From the NCBI GenBank assembly GCA_013200995.1, contig CP053688.1, forward strand, positions 124,001 through 188,000: a stretch of DNA of 64,000 bases, given 5' to 3'. Of the stretch, positions 43,879 through 52,122 are shown in pieces (within the stretch, counting starts at the first letter, position 1; each line of letters opens with the position of its first letter). The notes under the pieces were generated by a model. It made no database searches. It was not told where the DNA came from and saw only the letters and a list, made by a program, of their open reading frames with translations. The translations under genes and the position numbers were made by a program. This DNA is from Arthrobacter citreus. GTDB lineage: Bacteria > Bacillota > Bacilli > Bacillales > Bacillaceae_G.

Positions 43879-43938
43879 ATGAAAAAGAATAATGACTGGA
43901 TACTAGAAAAATTAAATAAAGAGGTAGCTAAAGGCTAG
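43879..43938 (+). CDS. 19-codon ORF with strong ribosome binding site
   Basis: AGGAGG lies nine bases before an ATG opening MKKNNDWILEKLNKEVAKG and a stop. The start region looks like the beginning of a normal gene, yet it stops after 19 codons and no continuation is seen in other frames before the MFS gene at 44025. It is either the leftover start of a deleted operon gene or a small peptide. No known family. Confidence 0.35.
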   Translation: MKKNNDWILEKLNKEVAKG

Positions 43939-44024
43939 GAGCTAGCGTCTCAAAAATATTTATATTTTTGGAAGGTAAGTAGTCATCTTTGTAAATAGCC
44001 CCTCTTAAAAGAGGAGAATCATGA

Positions 44025-45254
44025 ATGCTTCAAATATTTAAATCTTTTTCAACAGAATTAAAGTTCTATTTATTAATGAATACATTTTTTTCGTTTGGAG
44101 GAGCGTTATCGGGGATCTTTCAAAGTGTATTTTTATGGAAGCTCGATAAAACGTACTCACTATTAGCGCGTTTCAGCTTGCATTGGTCGGTTGCCATTAT
44201 TCTTTGCTTCGGTATTTGTGCATGGATTGCTAGAAAAACAAGTCCAATGATTACGATGCGATTAGGCTTTATCTGTTATTTAATCACCTATTTAATCATG
44301 CTTTTTTACCATGCAAATTTGAATGAACATATATTATTACTAGGATTTTTAAACGGATTGGCAATGAGCTTGTACTATGTTGGTGTTCATTTAGCCATCT
44401 TAGATTTAACAACTAATGAACAAAGAGATAAGTTTTTGTATGTCCAAGGGATATTAATGACAATCGGAGGGGTTATTGCACCACTTTTGTCAGGAGTCAT
44501 CATTTCTCAATTTAATGGAATGAAAGGGTATTATGTTGTTTTTACTGGTACATGTATTTTCTTCTTTATTGCATTTTTAACGTCATTAAAGGTAAAAGGA
44601 AAACCAGTTTCTTCAAAAAGCCATTTTTGGGATGTTGTAAAAAAACCTTCACCGGAATGGAAAAAAATGTACTTAGTAATGTTTTCCGACGGAGTAGTAT
44701 CTGGGGTATACACGACCTTTTTAATTACGATGATGACGTTCAAGGTAGCTGGCGGTGAGCTAAATCTAGGAATCTATAACACGTTCGCTCAGCTAGTTGC
44801 GGTTTGTGCATTTTATTTTTTAGCTAAACTAACGAATCAAAATGATCGAATAAAGATTTTTGCAGTTGGTGCAATTGGTATCTTGCTAAGTTCTATTCTA
44901 ATTTCTTCACTACCCTATCTTATTTCATTAATTATTTTCGGCATTGTTTCGCCAGTAGCGATGAATATGATCAATACATCAATGAATGCGATGATTTATG
45001 AATCAATTGAACGAGATCCAAATTATAAGAATAAGCGATTGGATTATATTATTATTCGGGAAATTCCGCTCGGTATTGGAAGAATAATCGGGGTATTTAT
45101 ATTCCTAGCATTGGGGAAATACTTTAATCTCGAAGCACTTTTACCAATTTCCTTTAGCTTCTTTCCGATTATATATGTAGTGATGATTCCAATTCTTTAT
45201 TTAATTTGGAAGAAACCACTTTCAAAATCCGTTCTTCAATCAAAGGAAGTATAA
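44025..45254 (+). CDS. MFS transporter
   Basis: The 409-residue protein has twelve hydrophobic helices in two halves, separated by a charged loop near 195-210 (KGKPVSSKSHFWDVVKKPSP). It begins LKFYLLMNTFFSFGGALSGI and has WKLDKTYSLLARFSLHW, typical of the MFS-1 group found in Listeria/Bacillus sugar clusters. Position inside the oligosaccharide operon, between GH130 and the fructokinase gene, suggests sugar uptake or efflux. A GAGGAG site precedes ATG. The substrate is unknown. Confidence 0.87.
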   Translation: MLQIFKSFSTELKFYLLMNTFFSFGGALSGIFQSVFLWKLDKTYSLLARFSLHWSVAIILCFGICAWIARKTSPMITMRLGFICYLITYLIMLFYHANLNEHILLLGFLNGLAMSLYYVGVHLAILDLTTNEQRDKFLYVQGILMTIGGVIAPLLSGVIISQFNGMKGYYVVFTGTCIFFFIAFLTSLKVKGKPVSSKSHFWDVVKKPSPEWKKMYLVMFSDGVVSGVYTTFLITMMTFKVAGGELNLGIYNTFAQLVAVCAFYFLAKLTNQNDRIKIFAVGAIGILLSSILISSLPYLISLIIFGIVSPVAMNMINTSMNAMIYESIERDPNYKNKRLDYIIIREIPLGIGRIIGVFIFLALGKYFNLEALLPISFSFFPIIYVVMIPILYLIWKKPLSKSVLQSKEV

Positions 45255-45286
45255 AAATTTAGCGACATTATATTGGAGGGAAATTT

Positions 45287-46159
45287 ATGTTAGGAGCAAT
45301 CGAAGCAGGTGGAACAAAGTTTGTATGTGCAGTTGGTGACGAAAATGGCAATTTAATTGAAAGAATTCAAATTCCAACGACAATACCGGATGAAACAATC
45401 CCAATGGTGATTGAGTTTTTCAATAAATTTCCGATAAGAGCAATTGGAATCGCTTCATTTGGTCCAATCGATGTAAATAAAGAAAGCGCTACCTATGGGA
45501 ATATTACATCAACTCCGAAAACAGCTTGGAAGGACTATCCTTTTGTTCAAGTGTTTAAAGATCACTTTTCGGTCCCAATTGGATTTAATACTGATGTCAA
45601 TGCAGCGGCATTAGGTGAGGCTACTTTTGGTGCAGCAAAAGGTTTAGATAGCTGTCTGTATATTACTGTTGGCACTGGAATTGGTGCTGGCGCAATAGTG
45701 AATGGCGAGTTACTCCAAGGGATTACACATCCGGAAATGGGTCATATTTTAGTAAGACGTCATCCAAATGATCAGTATGAAGGGAAATGCCCATATCATC
45801 GTGATTGCTTAGAAGGATTAGCCGCTGGTCCAGCAATTGAAGCTCGCTGGGGAGTAAATGGTGCAAACCTTGTTAACCGAGAAGAAGTATGGGATTTAGA
45901 AGGCTACTATATTGCCCAAGCGCTTATGCAATATATTTTAATCTTATCGCCTAAGAAGATTGTTCTTGGTGGAGGAGTAATGAATCAAAAACAAGTCTTT
46001 AATAGCATCTATAAATATTTAACAGAATTAGTCTGTGATTATGTTAGTTTACCAGAGTTATCTGAATATATCGTACTACCAGGCTTAGGAGATCGCGCTG
46101 GAATCACTGGGGCTCTTATGCTTGCACAAAATGCTTTAAATAAAAACGCACTAGTTTAA
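45287..46159 (+). CDS. ROK-family fructokinase
   Basis: This is an ATP-dependent sugar kinase of the ROK family, closest in pattern to Bacillus GmuE fructokinases. The ATP site is GAIEAGGTKFVCAVG, the sugar site includes GFNTDVNAAALGEATFGAAKG, and GTGIGAGAIVNGELLQG is the second phosphate motif. The zinc-binding segment HPNDQYEGKCPYHRDCLEG supplies a His and three Cys/His ligands. Length of 290 residues is normal. With ManA next door, it fits conversion of hexose to phosphorylated glycolytic intermediates. A TTGGAGGG site precedes ATG. Confidence 0.91.
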   Translation: MLGAIEAGGTKFVCAVGDENGNLIERIQIPTTIPDETIPMVIEFFNKFPIRAIGIASFGPIDVNKESATYGNITSTPKTAWKDYPFVQVFKDHFSVPIGFNTDVNAAALGEATFGAAKGLDSCLYITVGTGIGAGAIVNGELLQGITHPEMGHILVRRHPNDQYEGKCPYHRDCLEGLAAGPAIEARWGVNGANLVNREEVWDLEGYYIAQALMQYILILSPKKIVLGGGVMNQKQVFNSIYKYLTELVCDYVSLPELSEYIVLPGLGDRAGITGALMLAQNALNKNALV

Positions 46160-46182
46160 GTAGATTATAGGAGGAAATTACC

Positions 46183-47127
46183 ATGCAACCATTATTTTTA
46201 AAACCAGTATTTAAAGAAAGAATTTGGGGCGGTACAGCGTTAAAAACGGATTTTAACTATGAAATACCAAATAAAAATACAGGTGAATGCTGGGCAATTT
46301 CAGCTCATCCTCATGGGGCCTCTATCATTGAAAATGGCCCATTCGCAGGTACGGCATTAAATGAATTATGGACGAAGCAACCAGAATTATTTGGTCACCC
46401 AAAGGAACAGGTATTTCCACTATTAACGAAGATATTAGATGCAAATATGGATTTATCCGTTCAAGTACATCCTGAAGATACGTATGCAAAAATAAACGAA
46501 AATGGCGATCTTGGAAAAACTGAGTGCTGGTACATTCTTGATTGTAAAGAAGACGCAGATATGATCTTTGGTCATAATGCCCAATCAAAAGAAGAATTAA
46601 TTAGCCAAATAAAAAAAGGTGAATGGTCTGACTTACTAAGAAGAGTAAAGATTAAGCCAGGTGACTTTTTCTATGTACCTAGCGGAACTATTCACGCATT
46701 ATGCGAAGGCACACTCGTATTAGAAACACAACAAAGCTCTGATACAACTTATCGAGTTTACGATTATGACCGAAAAGATCAAAAAGGGAATGTAAGAGAA
46801 TTGCATTTAGATAAAGCAATCGATGTAACAACAGTACCTCATCAAGAAGCACAAGTGGAATTTAAAACAGAACAAAAAGAAAATATAAAAATTAATACAT
46901 TTGTAGATTCAGAGTTTTTCACCGTCCATAAATGGGATATTACTGGTGAAGCCTATTTAACTTATAACGATCAATATTTACTTTTAAGTGTTATAAAAGG
47001 GAACGGAAAACTAATCCACAGTGGTGAAGAATATCATTTAACAAAAGGATCAAACTTTATCATTCCTGTTGGATTTGGCGAGTTTGTTTTAGATGGGGAC
47101 TGTGAAATAATAGTTTCGCATACTTGA
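46183..47127 (+). CDS. manA: Mannose-6-phosphate isomerase, class I
   Basis: This zinc enzyme should interconvert mannose-6-phosphate and fructose-6-phosphate. The 314 residues begin MQPLFLKPVFKERIWGGTAL and include the zinc ligands in SVQVHPEDTYA and the conserved GKTECWYIL, FFYVPSGTIHALCEGTLVLE and QQSSDTTYRVYDYDR, typical of the short Bacillus ManA/GmuF type. It is the last gene of the operon, followed by a strong terminator. Its presence is the main reason to think the imported sugar contains mannose. Confidence 0.95.
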   Translation: MQPLFLKPVFKERIWGGTALKTDFNYEIPNKNTGECWAISAHPHGASIIENGPFAGTALNELWTKQPELFGHPKEQVFPLLTKILDANMDLSVQVHPEDTYAKINENGDLGKTECWYILDCKEDADMIFGHNAQSKEELISQIKKGEWSDLLRRVKIKPGDFFYVPSGTIHALCEGTLVLETQQSSDTTYRVYDYDRKDQKGNVRELHLDKAIDVTTVPHQEAQVEFKTEQKENIKINTFVDSEFFTVHKWDITGEAYLTYNDQYLLLSVIKGNGKLIHSGEEYHLTKGSNFIIPVGFGEFVLDGDCEIIVSHT

Positions 47128-47144
47128 ATCTGTTTGAATATTGA

Positions 47145-47182
47145 AAAAAGAATCAGTGCAGATTTGCACTGATTCTTTTTTA
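47145..47182. terminator. Bidirectional terminator at the end of the sugar operon
   Basis: AAAAAGAATCAGTGCA pairs with TGCACTGATTCTTTTT around a very short loop. It serves manA on the plus strand and the isochorismatase-type gene on the minus strand. Confidence 0.92.
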
Positions 47183-47184
47183 TG

Positions 47185-47703
47185 TTAAAAATTAAATTCC
47201 TCTGCTGTTTTTATAGTAGCCATCCAGCGTAAGGTCTGATTATGATGATGAATGATTTGCTCCGCAGAAAGTCCATCTGAATTCCAAGTACTATGAGCAT
47301 CTGTAATTAAAGTAACTTCATAGCCTTTTCCAAAGGCACTTCGAGTCGTCGTATCTACGCACAATTCTGTTTGAATACCTGCCATGACTAAGTGATGGAT
47401 ATCTAGCTTGCTAAGTTCTTCTGATAAATTTGTCTTGAAAAATGAATCAGGCGTTTCTTTATGTATAATGATATCAGTTTCAGAAGGTGCAATATCCGAT
47501 TGAATTTCCCACCCAGGAGTACCATATTCAAGTGGAGATCCTTCTTCAGAATGCTGAATATAAAAGATAGGTGTATTTGACGCTCGTGCCTTATCAATTA
47601 ATATCTTAATATTATGTAATAATTTTTCACCGTTATATACTGGGTCGGATTCATTGAACATAAATGCCTGTACATCAATTACGAAAAGCGCTGTTTTTTT
47701 CAT
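47185..47703 (-). CDS. Isochorismatase-family cysteine hydrolase
   Basis: The 172-residue hydrolase has the family triad: Asp in ALFVIDVQAFMF (about residue 10), Lys in HKETPDSFFKTNL, and the nucleophile Cys in MAGIQTELCVDTTTRSAF (about residue 113). The LITDAHSTW segment follows. Members act as nicotinamidases, isochorismatases or amidases of small molecules. Nothing in the neighbourhood points to a substrate. The ATG follows a GGAG site on the minus strand. Confidence 0.9.
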   Translation of the reverse strand: MKKTALFVIDVQAFMFNESDPVYNGEKLLHNIKILIDKARASNTPIFYIQHSEEGSPLEYGTPGWEIQSDIAPSETDIIIHKETPDSFFKTNLSEELSKLDIHHLVMAGIQTELCVDTTTRSAFGKGYEVTLITDAHSTWNSDGLSAEQIIHHHNQTLRWMATIKTAEEFNF

Positions 47704-47780
47704 TAATCATCATCTCCTTTAGAAATTGGTCACCAAAGCTATACTTTAGAGTGAAATCGAAATATCTACTATAAAAAATC

Positions 47781-48080
47781 TTAAGCATCTCTAAAATAAT
47801 CAGCTATATAGAGAAACTCCTTTTTTCGAATGATATAATTTTCATCATTTAAAGAATAACATTTTGCTTTCTCTTTTTTTAGGTATTTTTTATCACCTTG
47901 ATTATGTTCTTCGTCATCAACTACTTTAGACTGTATTGCTAAAATAGGATGACCATTAAAAAATACATGGGTTTTCAATGCAATTGAAGGTGAAGAGTGT
48001 AAAACAAAAAATAAAATGATTGGTAGTATGATTACTGGACTAAAAATCAAAAATATTTCTTTCCACGTCGTTTGCCTCAT
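47781..48080 (-). CDS. Small membrane protein, function unknown
   Basis: This 99-residue protein has one strong transmembrane helix near the N-terminus (IFLIFSPVIILPIILFFVL, about residues 9-27). A polar, Lys-rich outer or cytosolic part of about 70 residues follows (DDEEHNQGDKKYLKKEKAK) with a single Cys. I recognise no family. It starts with M-R-Q-T-T-W and has a plausible but weak upstream site. It stands between the isochorismatase-type gene and the PAP2 gene, in the same direction. Confidence 0.5.
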   Translation of the reverse strand: MRQTTWKEIFLIFSPVIILPIILFFVLHSSPSIALKTHVFFNGHPILAIQSKVVDDEEHNQGDKKYLKKEKAKCYSLNDENYIIRKKEFLYIADYFRDA

Positions 48081-48180
48081 TTTGCCACTTACTTTTTCTA
48101 AAAATATCCAACTACATTGTATTCTTTTTTCTAATTAAGAAACCCTTTTCTTATTGAGCTAAACTCACTGTTAATTACAT

Positions 48181-48205
48181 AAAAAAAGAGTCAATAAAAT
48201 GACTC
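48181..48205 (-). terminator. Terminator of the PAP2 gene
   Basis: On the minus strand GAGTCA pairs with TGACTC around ATTTTAT-like loop bases, followed by T7. Confidence 0.65.
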
Positions 48206-48307
48206 AGGATCGGTAGGTTATTCAAGTTTTAGTTGAAAGAGAATTCATGAATAATGTAATTAATCAGGTTTTGAAATTCAACTAACGAATTTAATAGAAT
48301 GATCGAT

Positions 48308-48973
48308 CTACTTAATAGGGGTAAGTCCATTTCGAACAGTCTTTACTTTTCTATTTGGCAATAACAACCACTCATTCACACTTTCAACTATTTTAAATAG
48401 GCAATTAACCAAAAAAATTGCTGCGATTACATCCATAATCGCATGCTGTTTAATAAATAATGTCGCAAGAATAATCGAGATGGAGAAACATTTAATTCCC
48501 CAATTAATCCACCACTTTTTCCAAGAACAATGGCGAATTGCACGGATCATTAAATAACTGCTCATAACATGAATGCTTGGAAAGCAATTATATGGTTGAT
48601 CAATTTTGTATACATACTTTAAAATGCGAGATAAAAAATCTTCACCTGTAACCTCAGGTCGTATGGGGACGACAGTTTGGTAAAAATAATAGATAATGAA
48701 ACATACTAACAATCCTAGGTCAAATACTAGAATTGTTTTAATTGCTAGCTTATAATCTTTGAAACAAAAATAAATTAACGTTATGGTTAGATAGCCAATC
48801 CAGGCTATATAAGGAACTACAAACATCTTCACAACAGGAATCTCTCTATCTAAACTTGTCACTAATGTATGGACACCGCGAGTTGAAGTATTTAAATACG
48901 GATAAATCATCATTATGGCTGGGATGCTCAGCAAAAAAAGCAGGCTGCTAGCAATTTTTAAATTTTTATTCAT
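48308..48973 (-). CDS. PAP2-superfamily membrane phosphatase
   Basis: The 221-residue integral membrane protein has six hydrophobic helices and the PAP2 catalytic motifs C2 (NCFPSIHVMSSYLM, with PSxH) and C3 (FIKQHAIMDVIAA, with HxxxD). The first motif (KxxxxxxRP) is reduced to a region around VVPIRPEV. It likely removes phosphate from lipid phosphates such as phosphatidate or undecaprenyl pyrophosphate, and resembles the PAP2_3 (inositol phosphorylceramide synthase-like) branch. Start ATG 48973 is nine bases after GAGGAGG; an ATG six bases earlier is too close. Confidence 0.88.
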   Translation of the reverse strand: MNKNLKIASSLLFLLSIPAIMMIYPYLNTSTRGVHTLVTSLDREIPVVKMFVVPYIAWIGYLTITLIYFCFKDYKLAIKTILVFDLGLLVCFIIYYFYQTVVPIRPEVTGEDFLSRILKYVYKIDQPYNCFPSIHVMSSYLMIRAIRHCSWKKWWINWGIKCFSISIILATLFIKQHAIMDVIAAIFLVNCLFKIVESVNEWLLLPNRKVKTVRNGLTPIK

Positions 48974-49081
48974 CTTCATAATCCTCCTCGTATGACTGTA
49001 TAGTAACAAAAAATTCTTAAGGAAAAAGATGATTATTTCTTAAGGTTTTCTTAATAGGTGCAGACGAAACTTGAGGAAATA

Positions 49082-49112
49082 GAAAATCCGACTAAGCCTA
49101 TAGTCGGATTCT
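49082..49112. terminator. Hairpin between divergent PAP2 and DUF4180 genes
   Basis: AATCCGACTA and TAGTCGGATT form a perfect 10-bp stem around a short loop. Both flanking genes point away from it, so it may be an attenuator or a leftover terminator. Confidence 0.5.
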
Positions 49113-49216
49113 AATAATAATAATTTTTATCGTATCTTAACAAAGCATTGCTTCACGGAACATAATCTTTGTATTAAACTAGTAGAAATAATCAAAATTT
49201 AAGAAGGGGAAGACAA

Positions 49217-49585
49217 ATGAATATAAAAACGACAGAATTAAACAGCCACGTAATAGCAATCGCTCATACAGATTCGGTCATACTAATTGATGAACAAAGT
49301 ACATTAGATATGATTATGACGATATCTTATGATCATCGTAGTAACCGTATTGCATTAAACAAAGAGGCGATTTCAGAAGATTTTTTCAATCTAAGCACTA
49401 AACTTGCAGGGGCTATGCTTCAAAAGTTCGTTAACTACAATATGAAGTTTGCGATCATAGGGGACTTTTCGGGTTACACAAGTAAAGCACTAAAAGATTT
49501 CATTTATGAGTGTAATAAGGGGAACAATGTATTCTTTGTTTCAACAGAACAAGAAGCAATTGATAAATTATCGAAGGCGAAGTAG
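49217..49585 (+). CDS. DUF4180 protein
   Basis: This 122-residue soluble protein matches DUF4180: VIAIAHTDSVILIDEQSTLD near the start, RIALNKEAISEDFFNLSTKLAG in the middle and KFAIIGDFSGYTSKALKDFI with NNVFFVSTEQEAIDKL at the end. The pattern FAIIGDFS...SKALKDFI is the family hallmark. Function is unknown. The gene is alone, with AAGAAGGGGAAG as ribosome binding site. Confidence 0.88.
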   Translation: MNIKTTELNSHVIAIAHTDSVILIDEQSTLDMIMTISYDHRSNRIALNKEAISEDFFNLSTKLAGAMLQKFVNYNMKFAIIGDFSGYTSKALKDFIYECNKGNNVFFVSTEQEAIDKLSKAK

Positions 49586-49715
49586 TAGGTATGAGGGGGC
49601 AGGATTTACAAAGCTATTTGCGAATACAAAGTGAATCCGATCATAATAAAAATTACCTTTTAAGCAATCTTCATGATCGATCCAAATTATACTCGCTTTT
49701 CTTTATAGTTCACAA

Positions 49716-50258
49716 TTAATTTTTTTGACAAAAGATAAAATGATCGTTGGAATTCCAGACATGAAGATCATCTGCACGATATCCGCGTAACCATAACACG
49801 TTGTTAATTCGTCGAATATAAAAGCCCTTCGGAAAATCTACGTCATCAGTTAATGCTTCAGAAGCAACAGTAATCGATCCTGGTGGAGCCTGATGTTGCG
49901 TCACTGGATTTCCTAAAAACCCTTCTGGCTGATCTAAATATGCCAGTCTTAAGTATGGACCTAACTCCATTGGACATAATGCCAAACCGAGTTCACCTGC
50001 TTTTTTATAAATCTCAGGTGTTGTTGCGCCATCAACGAAGCCAAGATCAAAAACCGTTAGTTCGACAGTCTGGAGATTGTACTTTTCACCAGATGTCGTA
50101 AATTTATCATCTGCTAGGATCCTCTCACCAGACTCGTTGATTGAGATAGAATATTGTTGCAATTTCTCAATTAACTGGGATTTTGGAAGTCCACCAATCT
50201 CTACTTTTCTAGTAATAAATGGACAATTTGGGTATACTTTTTTATTTTCAATATGCAT
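49716..50258 (-). CDS. Conserved hypothetical protein (180 aa)
   Basis: I recognise a conserved Bacillus family but no function. Its most distinctive parts are LTVFDLGFVDGATTPEIYKK, AGELGLALCPMELGPYLRLA, the Pro-rich YLDQPEGFLGNP and the C-terminal LWLRGYRADDLHVW followed by NDHFIFC. Homologues are sometimes labelled helicase, yet no helicase motif is present. There is no signal peptide or membrane segment. It is monocistronic and divergent from the racemase gene, with GGAGTG as a minus-strand site. Confidence 0.75.
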   Translation of the reverse strand: MHIENKKVYPNCPFITRKVEIGGLPKSQLIEKLQQYSISINESGERILADDKFTTSGEKYNLQTVELTVFDLGFVDGATTPEIYKKAGELGLALCPMELGPYLRLAYLDQPEGFLGNPVTQHQAPPGSITVASEALTDDVDFPKGFYIRRINNVLWLRGYRADDLHVWNSNDHFIFCQKN

Positions 50259-50398
50259 ATGTAGTCACTCCTAATAACTGTAATTCAAATGATGGCATGG
50301 ACTGTAATAATATTCTATACTATTTTTTATTTTCCTTGTTTTAATAATTTAAAATTAATTTAATAAACAAAAATAAAAGGAATTGGAGCTGATTCTTG

Positions 50399-51097
50399 AT
50401 GAAAACAATCGGACTTATAGGTGGTATGAGCTGGGAGTCCTCATTACTCTATTATCAAATTATGAACGAAAGTGTAAAAGAAAAACTAGGCGGGCATCAT
50501 TCAGCAAAAAGTTTAATGTATTCGGTCGATTTCGGGGAAATTAAAACGCTCCAGTTTGAAGATAAATGGGATGAGTTAACAACAATAATGATTGAAATTG
50601 CAAAAAAGCTTGAGACTAGTGGTGCGGATTGCCTTGTTATTTGTACGAATACAATGCATAAGATGGCTAAAGAAGTTGAAGAATCGGTTACGATACCTTT
50701 ATTACATATCGCGGATGCAACTGCTAAAGAAATTGTAAAGAATGGAATTAAAAAAGTTGCACTATTAGGAACAGCATTTACGATGGAGCATGAATTTTAC
50801 AAAGGAAGATTAATTGATCAATTTGGACTTGATGTGATCGTTCCAAACGATGCTGAAAGAAAACTTGTACATAATATTATATATGAAGAACTTTGTCTTG
50901 GTATTGTGAAAGAAGAATCAAAACAAATTTATTTAAACATAATTGATCATTTAGTCGAGCAAGGTGCGGAAGCAGTTATTTTAGGCTGTACAGAAATAAC
51001 GATGTTAATTTCTCAGTCCAGTTGTAGTATACCTGTTTTTGATACAACAAAAATACATGCTGAAAGTGCGGTCGATTTTGCTTTAGAGAGTAAATAA
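50399..51097 (+). CDS. Aspartate/glutamate racemase family protein
   Basis: This is a cofactor-independent amino-acid racemase of the RacD/YgeA type. The two catalytic cysteines lie in LVICTNTMHKM (about residue 82) and VILGCTEITML (about residue 197), and the N-terminus IGLIGGMSWESSLLYYQ is typical. D-aspartate would be the expected product. ATG 50399 is preferred over an overlapping TTG because GGAGCT lies at proper spacing. Length is 232 residues. A strong terminator follows the stop, then a 21-bp repeat array. Confidence 0.92.
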   Translation: MKTIGLIGGMSWESSLLYYQIMNESVKEKLGGHHSAKSLMYSVDFGEIKTLQFEDKWDELTTIMIEIAKKLETSGADCLVICTNTMHKMAKEVEESVTIPLLHIADATAKEIVKNGIKKVALLGTAFTMEHEFYKGRLIDQFGLDVIVPNDAERKLVHNIIYEELCLGIVKEESKQIYLNIIDHLVEQGAEAVILGCTEITMLISQSSCSIPVFDTTKIHAESAVDFALESK

Positions 51098-51100
51098 TAA

Positions 51101-51136
51101 AAATCCTACAAGATTAAATCTTGTGGGATTTTTTTG
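51101..51136 (+). terminator. Terminator of the racemase gene
   Basis: ATCCTACAAGAT and ATCTTGTGGGAT form a 12-bp stem (one G-T) around a three-base loop, followed by T7. Confidence 0.88.
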
Positions 51137-51228
51137 AAGTTTACAACCCATTAGAACTGAGCTAAATCATATATCAATATGAAAAAGTGAGGAAATAAAT
51201 GAGAATTCATGATAGATCATCAAGGTTT

Positions 51229-51350
51229 AGTGATATATCAACGTGAATTAGTGATATATCAACGAGATTTAACAATATATCAACGAGATTTAGTGATATA
51301 TCAACGAGATTCGATGATATATCAACGGAGTTCACAACTTTATCAATATT
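51229..51350 (+). repeat. Tandem array of 21-bp units (TATATCAACGAGA type)
   Basis: Five full units with the core GTGATATATCAACGAGATTT start at 51229, 51250, 51271, 51292 and 51313, with a degraded sixth at 51334. The period is exactly 21 bases. Because 21 is a multiple of three, a frame stays open and reads VIYQRDL heptads, but it lacks a convincing start. The array lies about 90 bases after the racemase terminator, in the same orientation. Confidence 0.85.
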
Positions 51351-51409
51351 GTTCATATTTTGTTCGCATTTATGATCATTCTATTATTATAATGGAAGTC
51401 CTCTGTTAA

Positions 51410-51940
51410 TTATGCATTAAACTCTTGATTAAGGTTTTTCTCTTTTTTCATCATAAATAAATTAAAGACAATATAGTATGCGAACATGATTAACATTAAT
51501 CCAGCTGACCAACCAGACGCCATGCTTTGTAATCTGTTTGTTAATACATCATTTGTAGCACCATGTAATTTTTCAATTGAATAAATATCATAAATACGAT
51601 AAATCAAACGACCGAAGAATAGTAAGGTAACAGTTCCGCTAATCCAAATATTAGTATTGTAGAACCATGAGCCATTTTTCATTTCAAAGTTTGTTTTGAT
51701 TGAAGCGAAGTAAGCAAGCCCAACTCCAATTAAAATACCAACTATATCTGAAGTTATAATGATCGGTTTTAAACCACTTTGTAATAGGACTAATGCTCCA
51801 ATTATTAAGAATATAACGATACTTCTGCGCATTCTCTTTTTATTTAATTGTTGCCATCCGATACTTCGTTGAACTCTTTTGAAGATCCGATAAACTAAAA
51901 GTAAAATAATAATACCGATAAACATATATTGTTGTTTCAT
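51410..51940 (-). CDS. Multipass membrane protein, possibly CcdC-like
   Basis: The 176-residue protein has about five transmembrane helices (YMFIGIIILLLVYRIF; RSIVIFLIIGALVLLQSG; IVGILIGVGLAYFASI; IWISGTVTLLFFGRLIYRIY; SAGLMLIMFAYYIVFNLFM). The basic RVQRSIGWQQLNKKRMRRS loop after helix 1 and the NFEMKNGSWFYNTNIWI segment resemble the DUF1453/CcdC type, but I am not sure of the family. It is divergent from the two-component operon, a common arrangement for a regulated membrane protein. Confidence 0.6.
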   Translation of the reverse strand: MKQQYMFIGIIILLLVYRIFKRVQRSIGWQQLNKKRMRRSIVIFLIIGALVLLQSGLKPIIITSDIVGILIGVGLAYFASIKTNFEMKNGSWFYNTNIWISGTVTLLFFGRLIYRIYDIYSIEKLHGATNDVLTNRLQSMASGWSAGLMLIMFAYYIVFNLFMMKKEKNLNQEFNA

Positions 51941-52122
51941 TGCTATTCTCCTTTAATGTGTGATTTATATTCCTATCATATTCTTTTATTTGCTCAGAAA
52001 CGACTTCTAAATGATAGAATTTTTTTCGAAAAGTCTATAACTATAGATAGAGGAAATCAGGAAAAATATTGTTTAAAATTAAGAATGAATTTTTATAGGT
52101 AATTGAGAGGAGTAAGTTTATT

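Noticed and set aside
51209..51409. 66-codon frame of VIYQRDL heptads
   Set aside because: It follows from a 21-bp DNA repeat (multiple of three) and lacks a ribosome binding site; treated as a repeat array.
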